Part shown: positions 1-10,600 of the stretch, piece by piece | Layout: every line of letters begins with the position of its first letter | Numbering within the stretch: the first letter of the stretch is position 1 | From: SYLG01 sp965226945 | GTDB taxonomy: Bacteria > Planctomycetota > Planctomycetia > Gemmatales > Gemmataceae | Length of the DNA stretch: 64,000 nt | Assembly: GCA_965226945.1 (NCBI GenBank) | Contig: OZ245717.1 | Span: forward strand, 4,774,001-4,838,000 | Direction of reading: 5' to 3' | The notes under the pieces: generated by a model | The model's database searches: none | The model's input: only the letters and a program-made list of their open reading frames with translations | Told to the model about the DNA's origin: nothing | Translations under genes and position numbers: made by a program

Positions 1-711
1 GTTTTTCCCCCATTCCGGATCGGGCAGTTCGAGCGCGGGATGCTCGCTTTCGCGCAGAAGTTGCCGTTCGCGGTTGCGCTGGATTTCGAGGGCATCGAGC
101 ACCGGTTCGATGGCGCATTTGAGGACCAGCGCGCGGCCGGTCGATTTTTCCCGGCAAAGCCAGCTTGAGCCGGCGAAGCCGGAGCCCAAAAGCGAGATGA
201 AATCGAGATGCTCGAACGCCGTTCCCGCGATATGCCGGATCATTTCCAGCGCGACATCTTCCTTGCCCTGATCGAGTGCGACGGCGAGCAGGCCCAGGCG
301 CACTTCATGCAAAGAGGAAGCGTCGTCAAGATTCTCTGCCAGGTCGCGCAGTTCGGTCAGGCCGCCTTCCAAGTCGCCGGAAACGACGCGCATCCGCGCG
401 AGGCCAAGACGTAGCGCGGGAAGCTGGCGGCGCAGGTCACCGGAGAGGTCTTCGAATCGCTTCAGGGTTTCACGCACCGGCTCGCGTTCCGATTCACGCC
501 TGAGCGACACGCTGTCCTGGGGCCTGAGCCTAAGCGGCTCCAGGCCATGACGGCGATCGAACTTGTCGAGCGCCTCGTACAGGTCGGTGAGGTCGGCGTG
601 GGCGCTCCCCAGTTCATAGCGTTCTCGGATGCGGTCGAGCAAACTCTGATCCTCTTGGCCCTGGTTTGTCGTCTTGGCAATTTGTGGCGCAATTGGGCCA
701 AAACACCTCAA
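1..711 (-). CDS. Partial hypothetical protein (C-terminus beyond left edge)
   Basis: On the minus strand one frame stays open from just after an in-frame TAA (736-738) to the window edge, about 237 codons. No ATG lies near the front; the earliest plausible start is TTG at 711 (CTG at 714 is the alternative), so the start is uncertain. The product looks soluble and rich in charged amphipathic helices, with Arg/Glu/Leu-rich stretches such as LTELRDLAENLDD, and has no signal peptide. It is divergent from the hydrolase gene that follows on the plus strand. I do not recognise a family. It is supported by the unbroken frame and protein-like composition; the plus-strand short ORFs here are shadows. 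Confidence 0.6.
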   Translation of the reverse strand, partial: MRCFGPIAPQIAKTTNQGQEDQSLLDRIRERYELGSAHADLTDLYEALDKFDRRHGLEPLRLRPQDSVSLRRESEREPVRETLKRFEDLSGDLRRQLPALRLGLARMRVVSGDLEGGLTELRDLAENLDDASSLHEVRLGLLAVALDQGKEDVALEMIRHIAGTAFEHLDFISLLGSGFAGSSWLCREKSTGRALVLKCAIEPVLDALEIQRNRERQLLRESEHPALELPDPEWGKN

Positions 712-784
712 CAGGCCCCCGTCAACAGATAGATTTTAGGGGAAGAGAACCGTTCTGGCGCAGCCGGGTTCAAGGAGAATGTCG

Positions 785-1654
785 ATGTTGGCCCAAATCG
801 AGACGATTTTTTCCAAAAACCGACGCTTCATCGTGCCTTTGTTGGCGGTTTTGGCTTTCGGTGCCGTTCCGTTCTCGCGGCCGCTCGCCCAAGATGCCGC
901 TGCGAAAGATGCCGCGGCGAAAGATGGCGCGGGCAAAGATGCCGCGGCGAAAGAAGGCCCGATCAAGATCAGATGGCATGGCCAGTCGTTTTTTGAGCTC
1001 ATCGCGCCCAACGGAGCGCGGGTCGTTTTCGACCCTCATGCGATCGAGGCCTATGGGCGCAAGCAGTTGGTGGCCGATGTCGTGCTCATCTCGCATCCCC
1101 ATACCGATCACTCTCGCACCGAAGTCGTCACCAACAAAGACCGGGCGCGCGTGATCCAGGGCTTGAAGCCGGCGACGCAGCCCGGCCGGCCGGCGGAATT
1201 CAATCCCGTGGAAGAAGAGATCAAAGATCTGAAAATTCGCAATGTTCTGCTTTATCACGATGCGATGGAAGGGCTCGTGCGCGGCCGCAACACAGCCTTC
1301 ATTGTCGAAGTGGCCGGCCTCAGGATCGTTCACCTGGGGGACCTGGGCCACAAGTTGACGCGCGAGCAGATCCGCCAAATCGGGCCGGTCGATGTGCTCA
1401 TGATCCCCATTGGCGGGGTTTATACGATCAATGGGTCGGAGGCGCGCGAAGTGGTGGAGCAGCTTCAGCCCAAGCGAATGGTCATTCCCATGCACTATGG
1501 CACGCGCGTTTACGAGGATCTGTTGGGACCGGAGGAGTTCCTCGACGAACTACCCAAGGAGCAGATCAAGAAGCTACCCGGCAACCAGGTGGAGATCAAA
1601 CCGGGCGATCCCGTTCCCGCCAAGCCGATCTACATGCTGCCGAATTTTGAATGA
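785..1654 (+). CDS. Exported metallo-beta-lactamase-fold hydrolase (UlaG/UPF0173-like)
   Basis: Predicted zinc-dependent hydrolase of the metallo-beta-lactamase superfamily; substrate unknown. The metal motif HPHTDH lies near residues 104-109, followed by the ligand regions HLGDLGH (about residue 178) and IPMHYGTR (about 235), as in UlaG-like enzymes. A hydrophobic N-terminus (residues 14-32) suggests export. Next comes an Ala/Lys/Asp linker of roughly five pentapeptide units (AAAKD type, residues 37-57), which is unusual for the family. ATG 785 is preferred over ATG 779 because AGGAG at 773-777 is 7 nt upstream of it. About 289 residues. It stands alone and converges on the esterase gene. 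Confidence 0.85.
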   Translation: MLAQIETIFSKNRRFIVPLLAVLAFGAVPFSRPLAQDAAAKDAAAKDGAGKDAAAKEGPIKIRWHGQSFFELIAPNGARVVFDPHAIEAYGRKQLVADVVLISHPHTDHSRTEVVTNKDRARVIQGLKPATQPGRPAEFNPVEEEIKDLKIRNVLLYHDAMEGLVRGRNTAFIVEVAGLRIVHLGDLGHKLTREQIRQIGPVDVLMIPIGGVYTINGSEAREVVEQLQPKRMVIPMHYGTRVYEDLLGPEEFLDELPKEQIKKLPGNQVEIKPGDPVPAKPIYMLPNFE

Positions 1655-1689
1655 GTTGCGTCTCTTCCCATAGGGACGATCCACCTTAA

Positions 1690-1709
1690 GGCTCGTAACG
1701 AAGCGAGCC
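1690..1709. terminator. Small hairpin between convergent genes
   Basis: GGCTCG (1690-1695) pairs with CGAGCC (1704-1709) across an 8-nt loop, in the 70-bp gap between the stop codons of the metallo-hydrolase and the esterase. There is no clear T-run on either side, so termination is inferred from position only. Confidence 0.3.
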
Positions 1710-1724
1710 GAGAAGATGCGGCCG

Positions 1725-2660
1725 CTACGCTTTCAAATATTTGGCAAACCAGTCGCGTGTGCGCTTCCACATTTCCGGCGAGAGCACATGGCCGGTGTTG
1801 GCTTCGATGAAGTAGGAGAAATGGTCCTGCGCGTGCATGCTTTCGTAGGCGCGCGCGATCGTTTTCACCCCGTCGCGCACTTCCTCGATCGGGCTGCCGC
1901 CATCTTGATCGCCAAAGTTTAACAAAAGGGGACGAGGGGCGGTGAGCGCCGCGATATCGGGCGTGTCGCCATAAGGGAAAATTCCCGGCACGAAGTTGGG
2001 AAAACAGTGGAGCAGATGGGTGCGGTGGATTGCCTTGTAGGTCGGCAGGCAGCAGTTGCCGACCAAGCATTTCAGCCGTGGCTCCCAGGGGCCGATCATC
2101 CAGGTGAAGGTGGAACCCATCGAGTGGCCGTAGCAGCCGATCTTGTCGGCTTTCACCTCGGGACGGCTGACGAGATAATCGATCGCCCGGCGCATGTCGA
2201 GAATGTTCTTCCAGGCCATCGATTTGCCGGCGACGACATAGCGCAAGAACATGAAGCGCTCGTAATCGCCATTTTTCAATTTGCCTGTGGGATCCTGTCT
2301 TTCCTCGAAACACAAGGCATCGGGGCAAAGGACGACATAACCCAATTGGGCCAGAGCGGCGCCGGTGTGATGCATCGGGTCGAAGCCCAGGCCGGCCGGC
2401 TCCGACTTGCCCTTCCGCCACTGACCAGCATGTTGGTGCCAGACCGCGACGGCGGGTGCCGGACTTGTGGAGGAAACGCCGTCGGGAACAAGGAGCAGGG
2501 CGGGAATGGGATCGCCAGGTTCGGCTTCGTAGGTGAGCGACTCGATCCGGTAGCCCTCCTTGCGGATCGTTTCGCGCAGGCGCGGCTTGAGGTCTCCTCC
2601 CTTGGGCCAGTCGCCACCCAGGCCCTGGAGCAACCGTTCGCGAAAATCGATTGCCGCCAT
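1725..2660 (-). CDS. Alpha/beta hydrolase (acetyl-xylan-esterase / dienelactone-hydrolase-like)
   Basis: 311-residue serine hydrolase. The nucleophile elbow GHSMGS places Ser at residue 180, Asp candidates are in NFGDQDGG (251 or 253), and His is near 291 in NTGHVLSP. The fold resembles the acetyl xylan esterase / dienelactone hydrolase group acting on esters. The frame is open upstream to 2840, but the ATG at 2660 is preferred: a strong purine-rich ribosome site (GGGGGGAAAGG) sits directly upstream, and a longer start would overlap the preceding gene by more than 100 bp. No signal peptide is visible, so a cytoplasmic location is inferred. It follows the PQQ-like gene on the same strand and may be cotranscribed. 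Confidence 0.8.
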   Translation of the reverse strand: MAAIDFRERLLQGLGGDWPKGGDLKPRLRETIRKEGYRIESLTYEAEPGDPIPALLLVPDGVSSTSPAPAVAVWHQHAGQWRKGKSEPAGLGFDPMHHTGAALAQLGYVVLCPDALCFEERQDPTGKLKNGDYERFMFLRYVVAGKSMAWKNILDMRRAIDYLVSRPEVKADKIGCYGHSMGSTFTWMIGPWEPRLKCLVGNCCLPTYKAIHRTHLLHCFPNFVPGIFPYGDTPDIAALTAPRPLLLNFGDQDGGSPIEEVRDGVKTIARAYESMHAQDHFSYFIEANTGHVLSPEMWKRTRDWFAKYLKA

Positions 2661-2725
2661 GGCCCTTTCCCCCCTCTGCCGTGTGAGGCTCCTCGCTCGA
2701 TTCGCAGGTTGCGAAGGAATGCTCG

Positions 2726-4072
2726 CTACTTTTCCACGCGGGATTTCGAACCCAGTTTGATCAGGTGTGTTTCGGTGCGGATGAAGAGCTCTCCCTTGTA
2801 GGGAGCATGGCTGGCCAGGGTGCGCTCCTTGAGGTTCCACTTCGCCACCTTTTCGAATTTCTTCGAAGCGCGAATCTGGTGGACCTCGCCGGTTTCACTT
2901 TGAAACCAGACGATGCCTCCCTTGGCGCCCGGTTCAAACCAGGGGCTTGAGGAATAGGCATTGCCCAGCCGTTCCTGCCAGTGGACATTGCCGGTTTGGG
3001 GATCGAGGCACGAGGCGATGCCATTGTCCGAAACGACGAACAGCAAATCTCCCACGACGAGCGGCGAAGGCGTATGCGGGGCTGCCTTGGTCATTTTCCA
3101 GGCAACCGCCTCTTCACCTCGTTTGCCGGAACCTTCGAGTTTCACTGCAAGGAGGGAGGCGTTGTCGTAGCTCGTCGAGATGAAGGCCAAGTCCTTCAAA
3201 ATGGCGGGGCGGGGGATGACCGAATAGCCCTTATAAGGCACGCGCCAAATCTCCTGTCCGGTCGCCGGGTCAAGCGCCATGAGCACATCGCTGCCGGGAC
3301 TCAAGAGCAGGCGCGTGCCATTATGCGTGACGAGCGTGGGGGTGCTGAAGGAAAACGGCCGCGATGGCGAAGCGTTGCGCTCCGTCTTCCAGGCAAGCGT
3401 GCCGTCGGATTGTTTCAACGCGACCACGGCTTGCAGATCGATCGCATCGATCGAGAAAATCACGAGACCGTCCGTGAGGATCGGGCTGCCGCCGCCGCCA
3501 TGCACCGGTTTTTGGTAAAGCCCCGGCGTAAACCAGAGGACCTTTCCTTTGAGATCAAGGCAGCCAGTGCCCATGTGGCCAAAGTGAACATAGAGTCGCT
3601 CGCCGCCGCCTGCACCCGGCATGGGGCCGCCCACCGCGCCCCCCACCGCGATTGTCGGGCTGGCGTGCGAATTTTTCGAGTGAATCTTCGGCGCCGTGGC
3701 CCCGTCCTGCGTTTTGACCTTGGTTGACCATTCCTTTTCGCCGGTCGCGGCATTGAGGGCGATGACGGTCAGGTCCAGATCGCCCGATTTCTCCCCCGAG
3801 ACGGGAATGGCCGAGGTCAGAAATACCAGGCCTTGCGCGAAGACCGGAGACGACCATCCCTTGCCCGGGATTTCCTTTGTCCAAAGGAGGTTGGGCTCAA
3901 GCTGGGTTCGGTCGGCCAGTTGAAGCGGCTGACCCTGGGCGTTGCCGTCGGGGCCCAGGAAATTGGGCCAGGAATCTTGGGCCCTTGCTTGTCCCAAAAC
4001 TGCGACCGGCGCCTGAAACGAGCAAAGGCCGAGGCAGATCATCCCAACGAGTCCTTGTTTGCGCACGATCAT
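2726..4072 (-). CDS. Exported PQQ-like beta-propeller repeat protein
   Basis: 448 residues with a cleavable-looking signal peptide (residues 1-32, ending QARAQ) followed by WPNFLGPDGNAQG, the typical opening of planctomycete PQQ-like propeller proteins. Repeats such as VALKQSDGTLAWKT, MALDPATGQEIWRV and SCLDPQTGNVHWQE are PQQ/BamB-type blades. These proteins usually act as periplasmic scaffolds or, with bound PQQ, as dehydrogenases; nothing here shows a catalytic site. A Gly/Pro-rich insert near residue 150 (VGGPMPGAGGGE) looks like a surface loop. The start overlaps the stop of the small upstream ORF by 4 nt (ATGA), indicating translational coupling. Confidence 0.85.
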   Translation of the reverse strand: MIVRKQGLVGMICLGLCSFQAPVAVLGQARAQDSWPNFLGPDGNAQGQPLQLADRTQLEPNLLWTKEIPGKGWSSPVFAQGLVFLTSAIPVSGEKSGDLDLTVIALNAATGEKEWSTKVKTQDGATAPKIHSKNSHASPTIAVGGAVGGPMPGAGGGERLYVHFGHMGTGCLDLKGKVLWFTPGLYQKPVHGGGGSPILTDGLVIFSIDAIDLQAVVALKQSDGTLAWKTERNASPSRPFSFSTPTLVTHNGTRLLLSPGSDVLMALDPATGQEIWRVPYKGYSVIPRPAILKDLAFISTSYDNASLLAVKLEGSGKRGEEAVAWKMTKAAPHTPSPLVVGDLLFVVSDNGIASCLDPQTGNVHWQERLGNAYSSSPWFEPGAKGGIVWFQSETGEVHQIRASKKFEKVAKWNLKERTLASHAPYKGELFIRTETHLIKLGSKSRVEK

Positions 4073-4320
4073 TCTCCGATCAGTTCGAACATGCCATGGC
4101 CTGCCTTGCGCAGTTTGCCCTGGCGGGCCAATTCGTCGTACACCTCGATCGGATGTTGATCGGGAGGCACGATCGCGACGATCGAGGATTTCTTTCCTGA
4201 AGAAGTTCCTCGGCCGCCCAGTGAAGATTCATCGCCAAGCCGCGTCAAATTCAGTTTTTTGCGAAACGCCTTCAGGGCAGACTTCAAGATCGCAGGGTCG
4301 AATGCGGGGGTTTCGGACAT
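4069..4320 (-). CDS. Small hypothetical protein coupled to the PQQ-like gene
   Basis: 83 residues, basic N-terminal half (SALKAFRKKLNLTRLGDESS) and a C-terminal half with a winged-helix-like look (HPIEVYDELARQGKLRKAG). The 4-nt stop/start overlap with the downstream propeller gene supports a real gene. No signal peptide or membrane segment. I do not recognise the family; a small nucleic-acid-binding or regulatory role is only a guess from the charge pattern. Confidence 0.65.
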   Translation of the reverse strand: MSETPAFDPAILKSALKAFRKKLNLTRLGDESSLGGRGTSSGKKSSIVAIVPPDQHPIEVYDELARQGKLRKAGHGMFELIGE

Positions 4321-4471
4321 GAATCCTTAGACTCCTTGATTCAGAAACTCAAAAAGCAACCATCAGGCAGCAAGGCGGCAACACGGAAAGGAAATCTTAG
4401 AGAACGAAAGAGCGTCGCAGTGGAGCCCTCCGTCTCTCGTTCACAAACTTGCATCCGAGCCGATTGGGAGG

Positions 4472-7400
4472 TTACTTGTTGGGGTTAAGCGCCTCTTCCA
4501 GGGTGCGTTTGACCAGTTCTTCGTGAAGTTTTTGGATGAAGTCGTACTGGGCTTTTTCCGCCCTTTCGATTTCGCGGGCGCGCGCCAGTTCCTTGTCGAA
4601 ATCGAGCACGCCTCCCATCCGGCTGAGCAGGTCTTCCATCATCAGGGCGACCACCTTGAGCTTCGCCGTGGCGTCGGACACCAGAACCTTGCGCCGGTTC
4701 GGATCCGATTCATTGGCTTCGACCCCTTTGCGAAGCGCTTCGATCGCGCTTCGGGCCTCAGGCCACAAGGTTTCGCGCAGTTGTTTGAGCGGATCGCGAA
4801 TCTGGCGTTTTTGCACAATGGTCTTCTCGGTGACCTTGTTCAGTTCCAGTTCGCGCACCAGATTCGTGTAAAGCGTGACCAGGTCATCGAGCGTTTTTTG
4901 GGCATCGTCCATCGTGCGCTCAAGCGGGTCGTCGGCCTTGCGGTTAAACCGCCCCGCGAGAATGCGCCAGTCTTCCGGAGTCAGCTTCTGCCAGGCATCG
5001 TCTTTGCGTTCGGCGGCAGTGCCCAGCAAATAGGCCGGGCCGCCTTCATTGACCAGGCGGATGCGAATGGCTTCGAGCTGATCCTGCGCCTTGGTTTCGT
5101 CCTTGCGTACCTCGGCCAGGAGGTCGTCTTCGGAAATGACGAGGAAGGAAAAGCGCTCTTGCGAGGTCGATCGATGCGGGAGCACTTGCCCAGGTGACGC
5201 CGCCGGGTCCCGGTCCAGATCGGCGGCTTCGATCCAGAGTTCGACCCGCTGCCTGCCGGGCGCGCTTTGTCCCTTGGGGGTTACGATTCCCGCCTTGGCC
5301 ATGAGGAAATCGGCGAGCGGCTCCTCTTCGATTTTTTCCCACGAGTCGGGAACCAGAGCCAGTTTGCGTAGCAATGCCTGGCGCTCTCGAGGCTGGCTTT
5401 CGCTCGAACCGCCGGGGGCGACGCGGTCGCGAAACGGCAAGGCAACCGCCTTGGCGAGGTAGGCGTCCACGGCGGCCTTGTCGAGTCGTTCGTTCGGTGT
5501 CCGCTCGATCGCTTGCTCAAGAGCCGGCATGGCGCGTCGGGAAACTTGGCGCTCTTTTTGCGTGAGCGGTTGATTGCGGTTAAGGAGCACCCAGGAAGCC
5601 GACGCCGCCAGACCATCCCCCATGCCGATCGAAAAGACGCGCGCCACACCGGCTGCGGCGAAGAGCGATTGTACGTCGTTGCCTTCCAGCGCCTCGACGG
5701 TCCAAACATGTTCCATGGTGCCCAGGCCCTGGCGATCCTCGGCCTGGCCTTGAAACGGGATGCGAGCGTCCGGGGTGACCAGGTAAATCCCCTGATCGGT
5801 GCGCCTCAAGAATGCGGAGGGTTCCGCCTTCACCTGCGGAGGGTCGTCGTTGATCGGCTTGATGACGATCCGGCGCGAGCCGGGCACGCCTTCTTCATCG
5901 TTGAATTCCAGGCGCAGCATCGTCTCGCTGGTCACGGCACCCATGGCAAAGCGAAACCGGGCGGCATCGAGCAGCGATACGGGTACATCGACCCCGCGAT
6001 GGGAAGCCGCAGGCGTTTTTTCGCTCGGTTGACTCTCGACCGTCTCGGCGGTGATGCGGATATCGCGCAACGGGCGATCGGTCGTGGCCAAAAGCGACAG
6101 GGTCGAGCCGGCGGGAACGATCAGCCGGGTCTGGTCGCTGCCGGGCTGGAGCAGCTCGCGCGAAAGAAAGGCCTGGCGCTTGCCGATCAAACTCTGCGCG
6201 GATGGACCGGTGGCATCGTCGGTGCCTGGCCGGTAATAAAGATAAGCCGGATGTTCTTCGGAGACATCAAGCTGAGCCAACCTCGGCGGCGGGATGACGC
6301 GGATGCGGCGCACCCCGGTTTCATAATCGTCGCCGCGAATCGTAAAGGTCGCCGATTCGCGCAAGTCCTTGACCAGCGTCGTGAATTCGTGGCGGCCAAC
6401 CGGCTGCATCGGGGAGGTGCTCGTTGAGCCGGGCGTACGCAATTGCGCCACCACCTTCACCGGCATTTTCATCCGTTTGACGGCCCAGTGCGATCCGGCC
6501 GTTTCGATGGCGCGCAGTTTTTCGAGTGCCGTTTGCACCAAGGAGGGAACGCCCTCGGCGCTTGCCTCTTCGGCCAGACTTTCGAGCGTGTCGATCGCGT
6601 AGTCGCTTTCCTTCAGGCTCGCCATCCACCTCGCCGGCAGGTTGGCCGATTCGATTGGCCCGATCAAACCGAGTCGCTCCAGGTCAAACCAGTCGAGCGG
6701 CCGCCAGCCTTCGGCGGGCCAGCCACCGGCCAGGCCGGGCCGTTTGGTTTGCTCGGGTCGATTTACGGAAGGTTCTTTTTCCTTCCCTTCGGTGATTGCC
6801 GCGGCATCGCGTCGACTCGAAGCTCCCTTGGTCAGGTGGCGCACGGCGCGCACCCGCAAGGGAATTTGGCCAAGATCCTGGCCGATCACCGCTTCACCGG
6901 ATGTGGGAAACCCTTCCATCACCAGAAACGATTTGCGAGGCCAGATCAGGTCGCGCAGCAGGACATTGCGTTCAAAGAGGAGCCAGGAGGTTTCAAAGAA
7001 GCCCGCGCCCGGGCTCGATTCGGATTCGGATTCGCTACTGGAGAATCGGCTCAAAATGGCACCGGCCGCATAGACCACGGGCAAGGGCCCAATGCAGGCA
7101 AAGAGCGCCAAAGCGGCAATGAGATTCATCCGGCGCCAGTTGAGTACCTGATCGACGGGCGTTTGCGCAAGGGCTCGCGCCGCCTGCGAGAAGACCCGGT
7201 TGACCAGGTCGGCAGAATATCCCAGGCGCGCTCCTTCGGCCGGATCGCGCAGATCGACCGCCGTGATAAGCTGTTGGCCCAGTTCGCCGGGGAAGCGGTG
7301 CTCCATAAGGAGAGCCAGACCCGACCGGGAAAACGGGGCCATGGAGGGCAGAATCACCCGGAATACCAGGTAGGTCGCGATGATCAACACCATGCTGACG

Positions 7401-7630
7401 ACCGGCAATCCGCGCACCGGTCCCGGCAGAATTTGCGCCCAATCCCATCCCAAAAGGAGGAAAATGCCCCGGTCGAACACCATGGCAAGCCAAAAGGAAG
7501 CGCTTAGAACCAATAGAGAGAAAACGATCCCGCGAACGATCAAGTATTGGCGTATCCGCTCGCGTAATTTGCCCAGCGCGTCGTCGAAGGCGCTTTTTTG
7601 CGTGACAGCTTCTTCCGAGGTGGTTGACAT
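4472..7630 (-). CDS. Large membrane-anchored coiled-coil protein of the MoxR/VWA operon (DUF4175-like)
   Basis: 1052 residues. Membrane segments lie near residues 35-58, 70-95 and 170-190. A long extracytoplasmic middle region with beta-rich stretches follows, and the last third is highly charged and helical (tail VKRTLEEALNPNK). The layout resembles DUF4175-type proteins found at the end of MoxR-DUF58-VWA operons in several phyla, but the assignment rests on architecture and context, not a motif. It is the last gene of the minus-strand block, 7 nt after the second VWA protein. No catalytic residues were recognised. A role with the VWA proteins in envelope assembly or stress is inferred from the neighbourhood. 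Confidence 0.75.
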   Translation of the reverse strand: MSTTSEEAVTQKSAFDDALGKLRERIRQYLIVRGIVFSLLVLSASFWLAMVFDRGIFLLLGWDWAQILPGPVRGLPVVSMVLIIATYLVFRVILPSMAPFSRSGLALLMEHRFPGELGQQLITAVDLRDPAEGARLGYSADLVNRVFSQAARALAQTPVDQVLNWRRMNLIAALALFACIGPLPVVYAAGAILSRFSSSESESESSPGAGFFETSWLLFERNVLLRDLIWPRKSFLVMEGFPTSGEAVIGQDLGQIPLRVRAVRHLTKGASSRRDAAAITEGKEKEPSVNRPEQTKRPGLAGGWPAEGWRPLDWFDLERLGLIGPIESANLPARWMASLKESDYAIDTLESLAEEASAEGVPSLVQTALEKLRAIETAGSHWAVKRMKMPVKVVAQLRTPGSTSTSPMQPVGRHEFTTLVKDLRESATFTIRGDDYETGVRRIRVIPPPRLAQLDVSEEHPAYLYYRPGTDDATGPSAQSLIGKRQAFLSRELLQPGSDQTRLIVPAGSTLSLLATTDRPLRDIRITAETVESQPSEKTPAASHRGVDVPVSLLDAARFRFAMGAVTSETMLRLEFNDEEGVPGSRRIVIKPINDDPPQVKAEPSAFLRRTDQGIYLVTPDARIPFQGQAEDRQGLGTMEHVWTVEALEGNDVQSLFAAAGVARVFSIGMGDGLAASASWVLLNRNQPLTQKERQVSRRAMPALEQAIERTPNERLDKAAVDAYLAKAVALPFRDRVAPGGSSESQPRERQALLRKLALVPDSWEKIEEEPLADFLMAKAGIVTPKGQSAPGRQRVELWIEAADLDRDPAASPGQVLPHRSTSQERFSFLVISEDDLLAEVRKDETKAQDQLEAIRIRLVNEGGPAYLLGTAAERKDDAWQKLTPEDWRILAGRFNRKADDPLERTMDDAQKTLDDLVTLYTNLVRELELNKVTEKTIVQKRQIRDPLKQLRETLWPEARSAIEALRKGVEANESDPNRRKVLVSDATAKLKVVALMMEDLLSRMGGVLDFDKELARAREIERAEKAQYDFIQKLHEELVKRTLEEALNPNK

Positions 7631-7637
7631 GGCGTGA

Positions 7638-10600
7638 CTAGGCCACCTTCCAAAGTTTGCGCAAGGTCCATTCGAGCGCGAGCAGCGCCGTCACCGCGAG
7701 CATGGCCCAGGGAATGGCCCGGGCGCCCGGATTGTCGCCGGTCGGTTGGCCCAGGCTGGGCCCCTCATCCCACAGGTCGTCGACCGGACCACGGTTGCGC
7801 AAATTGCTCGTTTGGCCGGGTAGTAAGAGCGGGATGATCGAAGCCCCGGAAAGGTCGAACAACAGCTTGGGCTCGTCGCGATTGGCATCGCCGGCGGTAC
7901 CGCCATCGCCGGCCGGGCTCGCATCCTTGGTGGGTGTGGCGGTCCGGCCAGAACTTCGGTCCGACCCCCGATCGGAACTGGTGGGCCGGCGCAGCATTTC
8001 CTTGACCTTGCGCGCCTGCTCGGCACTCAGGCGCGATTCGATCATCGAAAACGGGCTGGCAATCTCGTTGAGGCTGGCCCAGTCGGGGCGAGTGTTCTCG
8101 CTTTCCGGATCGGCCGCCTCGACAATGAGTGAGGTGCCGGTCAGTTTATCCTTGGTCGCGGGCACTTCGACGGTCATGTTGTAGCGGCCGGCGGCGCGCA
8201 CCTGAAAGCGAGCCCGCCACACCCCCGGCGCGCCGGGACGCGGTTCCAGCTTGACCAGCGGGGGAAATTCCCCGTCGTTGACGCCACTGGGCGCCTCGAT
8301 GCGCAAGCGCGGAGGATCGTTCTGCGGTCCAAGGGGCTTGCCGCCGCGATCGTCGATCGTGGCTTCGAACGAAATCGGCCGGCCGGCCTGATAGGGACCG
8401 CCCACGAATAGCCGGATCCTGCGCACATCTTTTCCGCGTGAATTGGCCGCGGCATACCGGGCAAGCTTGGTCCAAAACCGTTCGTGCCAAACTTCCCGGT
8501 AGGCGCGCATTCTCCAGGTTTCGTCCGAGCCGATCCAGACGATTCGCCGCCCGCTTGCCGGATCGCTTAGCACCATCCAGGGAGAAAGTTTGCCATCCTT
8601 GAGCTTGAACCGCTCATCTTTCAGGCGGGCCGCAACGATCGCTCCCTTGCGTACATCCTCAATCGGATAGACCGAGAAGAATCCCCGTGAGCCTTCCTCG
8701 GGGCGGCCCGCGGCATTGAAGAAGTCGGCCCAATCGCTCAAGAAGGGCCGCCCCTCCTGGTCTTCATCCAGACGCAAAAACTCCATTTCGGGAGTGACCC
8801 CCTCGAAGCTCAGGGCCCAGGGGGTATCCATCGACCGTTCCGACCCATCGAGGCGCAGGTCGCGCAATTGAACCGGATAAAGATCGAGGATCGATTTCAA
8901 GCTGGTGCGATCGGCTCCGGGCTTGGCCAGTTGCAAAGTATTGACCGGGCCCGAAATCAAAACGAGGCCGCCGCCGCGGTCGACCCAGTTGCCCAGATTG
9001 GCGCGCTGCGTGTCGGTGAGTTGATTCCAGTCGGGATCGAAAGCGAGGATCGCGTCGTAGCTGGCCAGGTCGAGCAACCGCTGCGCCGGGTCGGGGCTGT
9101 CGGTATCGAAGCGGTCGGGGAAACTCTCAAGCATGCGTTCCGGGGGCACATCTTGCACCAGGGCGCCTCGTTTGGAGAGCGCGCCCGTGGGCAATTGCAA
9201 ATAGATCGACACCTCGGCGCGTTTTTTCTCCAGTTCGCGCACAAACAAATTGCGTACAAACTGATATTCCTTACTCGCCGCGCCCGCGACCAGAAGAATG
9301 CGCAGCGGTTTTTTCTGCACGCGCACATCGACCGGACCGCGCGCCGCGACCGGGCTGGGGTTCATTTCGCGCCGGTCGCGGCCCACGGAGGCGGTGAATC
9401 TCAATCCGCCCTCGCCGGTTTCGGCAAGAATCCAGCCGCCGGCGACCTGGGGCAATTCCTTGCCCGCGGCCTTTGCCAAGGCCGCGGCGTCGAGAAGCAC
9501 TTCAAGTGATACCCGGGGCGGCGTGCTCGTATCGAAGGAGGCCTGCGGAAGTTTGACCTTGATCAGTTTTCCCAGAGCCACGCTGGTTGCCGGGTTGTTG
9601 GCCTGAACCAGTTCGATTTCGCGTTCCTCGATCTTGTCCTGGGCCAGTTTGCGGATATTGCGGATCTCAATCGTCGCATCAGGCACCGGCTGGCCCGAAA
9701 GGCCGTCTCCGGTCACGTCCATCAACAACCGGAACGGGTCGTCGGGCTGCACCAGTGCGGGGGCGCGCAGATCGGCAATTTCGGTGCGCACCACCGGGCG
9801 GTCTTCGCCGATGCCAACGACGATCAAGGGCAAATTCGAGACGCGCGCCTGTTCGCGCAGTTGGCTAAGCGCGCCTGAAGAGTCTTCGGTCGAGCGGCCA
9901 TCGCTAAAGACCACCATGCCGCGAACCATCGATCCGGAAGCGGCGGAACCGATGCCAAGGAGCGATCCGGAAAGACTCGTCCCCTTGTCTTCACCCGCCT
10001 TGACCGCCTTGATTCCGGCGGCATCCAGGTCGGCCAGCCATTTGGACCCGGCCCCTTCGGATTTGGTCAAACCCGAGTGGCCCGGCTTGAGCCAAACCGG
10101 CCAGATCTTTTCGGAGACATCGGCGTAGTCGATCGGTTTGACCTTCTTCGATTCGTCGGGCAAATCGATCTGTTTCCATTCTTCGGCCGTGCCGATTTTC
10201 CCGGCACCCAGGCGCAAACTCGGCCCCATCAGGCCGCGGGCAAACCGGTGGATTTCGAGCGGGTTTTCCCGGGCAAGGCCATCGATCCATTCGCCACTTT
10301 GCAAAAGCCCCAAAACGCGATCCTGGCGGCGTGGAAGTTTGTCGAACGGGGTCTTGCCATCGGGCAAGGCGTCGATCGTGGAGGTCATCGATGCCGAAAC
10401 ATCGAACGCAACCAGCACATGGGATTTCAGCGTCTGCTCTTCCCAGGTTTGCATGGCGGGCAAGAGGAAGACGAAAGCGAGAATGAGGTAGCAAAGGGCG
10501 CGCAGGCTAAAGAGGAAAAAGACGCGCGGCAACCCGAGTGTTTTGCGCTCGCGCAAATAAAACCAAAGGGCGATGGCCAGGCCCAGGATCAACACCAGCG

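Noticed and set aside
895..960. Pentapeptide AAAKD-type repeat as a separate repeat element
   Set aside because: It is in frame inside the metallo-hydrolase and reads as a flexible linker after the signal peptide, so it is described in that gene.
2661..2840. 60-residue N-terminal extension of the esterase
   Set aside because: Would overlap the PQQ-like gene by more than 100 bp; ATG 2660 has a strong ribosome site.
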